Below are positions 62,158-64,000 of a stretch of 64,000 nt of DNA, one piece after another. This DNA comes from Opitutia bacterium (GTDB lineage Bacteria; Verrucomicrobiota; Verrucomicrobiia; Opitutales; Opitutaceae): assembly GCA_947474365.1 (NCBI GenBank), contig CANJIU010000031.1, positions 1-64,000 on the forward strand. The letters run 5' to 3'. Within the stretch, counting starts at the first letter, position 1. The number at the start of each line of letters is the position of its first letter. A program made the position numbers and the translations under genes. Below the pieces are notes generated by a model. It did not search any database. It worked only from the letters and a program-made list of their open reading frames with translations, and was not told where the DNA came from.

Positions 62158-62829
62158 ATGGCCGAAGAAAAGTCCGCTCCGAAGAAAGAAAAACCCGCGA
62201 AGCCTGCCGCCGAAGGTGCTGCTGCTCCCGCTGCCGCCGCTCCTGCTGGCGAGAAGAAGGCCAAGGGTCCAAAGGGCTCTGGCGACAAGGGTGGCAAGAC
62301 CGCTGCTGAAGGTGCTGCTCCCGCCGCGGGTGCTGCTCCGGCTGGCGCGCCGGCTCCCGGTCCGTCCGGCGAGCAGAAACCCGTCGAACTTGTGCACGGC
62401 GTGGCGAAGCAACCGACTGCCGAGGACCTCCTCAAGGAAGAGCTCGGTTCGATCAAGGTTCGCAAGGCGAAGGGCTCGAAGAACGTCACCTCTGGTGTCG
62501 CAAACGTGCTGGCTTCGTTCAACAACACGATTGTCTCCATCACCGACCAAAAGGGTGCCGTCATTGCCTGGTCGTCCGCCGGCAAGTGCAATTTCCGCGG
62601 TTCCCGCAAGTCCACGGCTTATGCCGCCCAGGTTGTAGCCCAAGACGCCGCCCGCAATGCGATGGCGCACGGGCTGAAGGACATTATCATTCGCGTTTCC
62701 GGTCCTGGCCTCGGCCGCGACTCTGCGATCCGCGCCCTGCAGGCCATCGGCCTCGAAATCGTCTCGATTGTCGACGTTACACCGATTCCGCACAACGGCT
62801 GCCGTCCCCGCAAGCGCCGCCGCGTCTGA
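62158..62829 (+). CDS. rpsK: 30S ribosomal protein S11 with about 95-residue N-terminal extension
   Basis: The protein has 223 residues against about 129 in most bacteria. Residues 1-95 are Ala/Lys/Pro/Gly-rich ([20 protein letters not shown] and similar), without predicted structure. The S11 core follows: [51 protein letters not shown], ending [13 protein letters not shown]. The codon use of the extension resembles that of its neighbours. A start nearer the core is not offered: there is no ATG until within the core. Confidence 0.96.
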   Translation: MAEEKSAPKKEKPAKPAAEGAAAPAAAAPAGEKKAKGPKGSGDKGGKTAAEGAAPAAGAAPAGAPAPGPSGEQKPVELVHGVAKQPTAEDLLKEELGSIKVRKAKGSKNVTSGVANVLASFNNTIVSITDQKGAVIAWSSAGKCNFRGSRKSTAYAAQVVAQDAARNAMAHGLKDIIIRVSGPGLGRDSAIRALQAIGLEIVSIVDVTPIPHNGCRPRKRRRV

Positions 62830-62884
62830 TCGCGCGATGCGTGCGATCTCAAATCTGCAATTTCTAATCTCAATTCTCTAAAAC

Positions 62885-63496
62885 ATGGCTCGTTATACCG
62901 GCCCCACCACCCGCATCAGCCGCCGCTTCGGTCAGCATATCCTCGGCTCTGGCAAAGCCTTCGAACGTCGCGGCTATCCGCCGGGCGTCCACGGCGCGAA
63001 GATGAAACGCAAGGTTTCCGAATATGCCGTCGGCCTCAACGAAAAGCAGAAGCTCCGTTACATTTACGGCTTGCTTGAACGCCAGTTCCGCCGCGTGTTC
63101 GAGAACGCCAAGCGCGAGCGCGGCGTCACCGGCGAACGCTTCCTCCAACTTCTGGAGTCCCGCCTCGACAGCACGATTTACCTGCTCGGTCTCGCCAAGA
63201 GCCGCGCCGCCGCGCGTCAGTTCGTAAATCACGGGCACATCCGCGTCAACGGCCACAAGGTGGACATCGCGAGCTACAACGTGCAGCCCGGTGACGAGAT
63301 TGAGGTGAAGAACACGCCCGCGTCCCGTCAGCTTGCGACGCGTTGCCTTGAGGAAAACCGCATCCGCAACGTCCCCGGCTGGCTTACGATGAATCCCGAG
63401 ACTTTCAAGGCCACCGTCGTGCGTCTCCCGACGCGTGAGGAGATGACCCAGGAAATCAACGAGCAGCTCATCGTCGAGTTCTACTCGCGCTTCTAA
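62885..63496 (+). CDS. rpsD: 30S ribosomal protein S4
   Basis: The protein has 203 residues. It shows MARYTGPTTRISRRFGQHI, GVHGAKMKRKVSEYAVGLNEKQKLRYIYGLLERQFRRVF and the S4 RNA-binding domain (LESRLDSTIYLLGLAKSRAAARQFVNHGHIRVNGHKVDIASY). It is the cysteine-free form without the N-terminal zinc knuckle. S4 nucleates the 30S body. Confidence 0.99.
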   Translation: MARYTGPTTRISRRFGQHILGSGKAFERRGYPPGVHGAKMKRKVSEYAVGLNEKQKLRYIYGLLERQFRRVFENAKRERGVTGERFLQLLESRLDSTIYLLGLAKSRAAARQFVNHGHIRVNGHKVDIASYNVQPGDEIEVKNTPASRQLATRCLEENRIRNVPGWLTMNPETFKATVVRLPTREEMTQEINEQLIVEFYSRF

Positions 63497-63551
63497 GCGC
63501 CCGTCCCGTCCTTTTTAAATTTCTCAACGCTTAACGTCAGAACTCCAAGCC

Positions 63552-64000
63552 ATGCCCAAACGTCTCGGAAAGTTCGAACTGCCCAGCAAACTCACCAAGG
63601 TCGAGGAAGGCGCCACGCCGACCTACGCCAAGTTTATTGCTGAGCCCTTCGAGGCCGGTTACGGCCATACCGTCGGCAATTCGCTCCGCCGCGTGCTTCT
63701 CAGCTCCATCGAAGGCGCTGCCATCTCCTCGATCAAGATCGACGGGGTCAATCACGAGTTCCAGTCCATCGACGGCGTCGTCGAGGACGTGACCGACATC
63801 GTACTCAACCTGAAGAAAATCCTGATTGTCTCCACTAAGCGGGAGCCGATCACCCTTCAGATCAAAGCCTCCAAGGCCGGGGCGGTCACCGCCGCCGACA
63901 TCCAGGCGGATGCCAACATCCAGATCGTCAATCCCGATCAGGTCATCTGCACGCTCGATCACAAGCGCAGCTTCGAGGCCGAAATCGAGATCAAGACTGG
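63552..64000 (+). CDS. rpoA: DNA-directed RNA polymerase subunit alpha (3' end outside window)
   Basis: The frame from ATG 63552 runs off the right edge after 149 codons. The N-terminal assembly domain is clear: YAKFIAEPFEAGYGHTVGNSLRRVLLSSIEGAAISSIKIDGVNHEF and VVEDVTDIVLNLKKI. The alpha dimer scaffolds beta and beta'. It follows rpsD as in most bacteria, with 55 bp between them. The C-terminal promoter-contact domain cannot be seen. Confidence 0.98.
   Translation, partial: MPKRLGKFELPSKLTKVEEGATPTYAKFIAEPFEAGYGHTVGNSLRRVLLSSIEGAAISSIKIDGVNHEFQSIDGVVEDVTDIVLNLKKILIVSTKREPITLQIKASKAGAVTAADIQADANIQIVNPDQVICTLDHKRSFEAEIEIKT

Overview
This GC-rich window looks like chromosomal DNA of a Verrucomicrobiota bacterium, most likely close to Opitutaceae. 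The assignment rests on the gene set and style: giant DUF11 surface proteins, VKOR and DUF1573 neighbours, DUF6941, TPR-ExbB-ExbD operons, and an EF-Tu with a KTVTI switch I. It is inferred by eye, not by a database search.

Layout. (1) 1-3.2 kb is an accessory margin. It holds a transposase tail, a RAYT transposase remnant, an S41-type peptidase, a small lipoprotein and a repeat-rich intergenic stretch. (2) 3.2-5.3 kb carries a VKOR/thioredoxin-like membrane protein and a DUF1573 protein on the plus strand. (3) 5.3-23.1 kb is a minus-strand block of five secreted or outer-membrane proteins. In transcription order they are a single-domain DUF11 protein (169 aa), an 894-aa DUF11 protein, a terminator, a ~2377-aa protein ending in a predicted beta-barrel, a 307-aa OmpA-N-like protein and a 2123-aa DUF11/SdrD-like protein. 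The last three genes overlap end to start. A FixL/FixJ-like kinase and regulator (23.3-25.4 kb) lie just upstream on the same strand and are the obvious candidate controllers. (4) 25.4-27.3 kb holds an intergenic stretch, a DUF6941 gene and lemA. (5) 27.4-32.1 kb is a plus-strand TPR-ExbB/TolQ-ExbD-like-TonB-like operon. (6) 32.2-64 kb is the translation/transcription core: tRNA-Thr, tuf, tRNA-Trp, secE, nusG, rplKAJL, rpoBC, then rpsL, rpsG, fusA, then the S10, spc and alpha clusters up to a truncated rpoA.

The core region has the textbook order with departures that are visible directly. RpoC has lost three of the four cysteines of its second zinc site. EF-Tu lacks the RGITI switch I motif. 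A short exported protein gene sits between rpsS and rplV. rpmD is missing between rpsE and rplO. A kinase-like gene without a P-loop occupies the adk position between secY and map. infA and rpmJ are absent from their usual place before rpsM. Several ribosomal proteins (L3, S17, S5, S11) carry Ala/Pro/Lys/Gly-rich tails.

Three separate intergenic regions each hold a 44-bp array of exactly four 11-bp units with different sequences. This pattern is not explained by any annotated feature.
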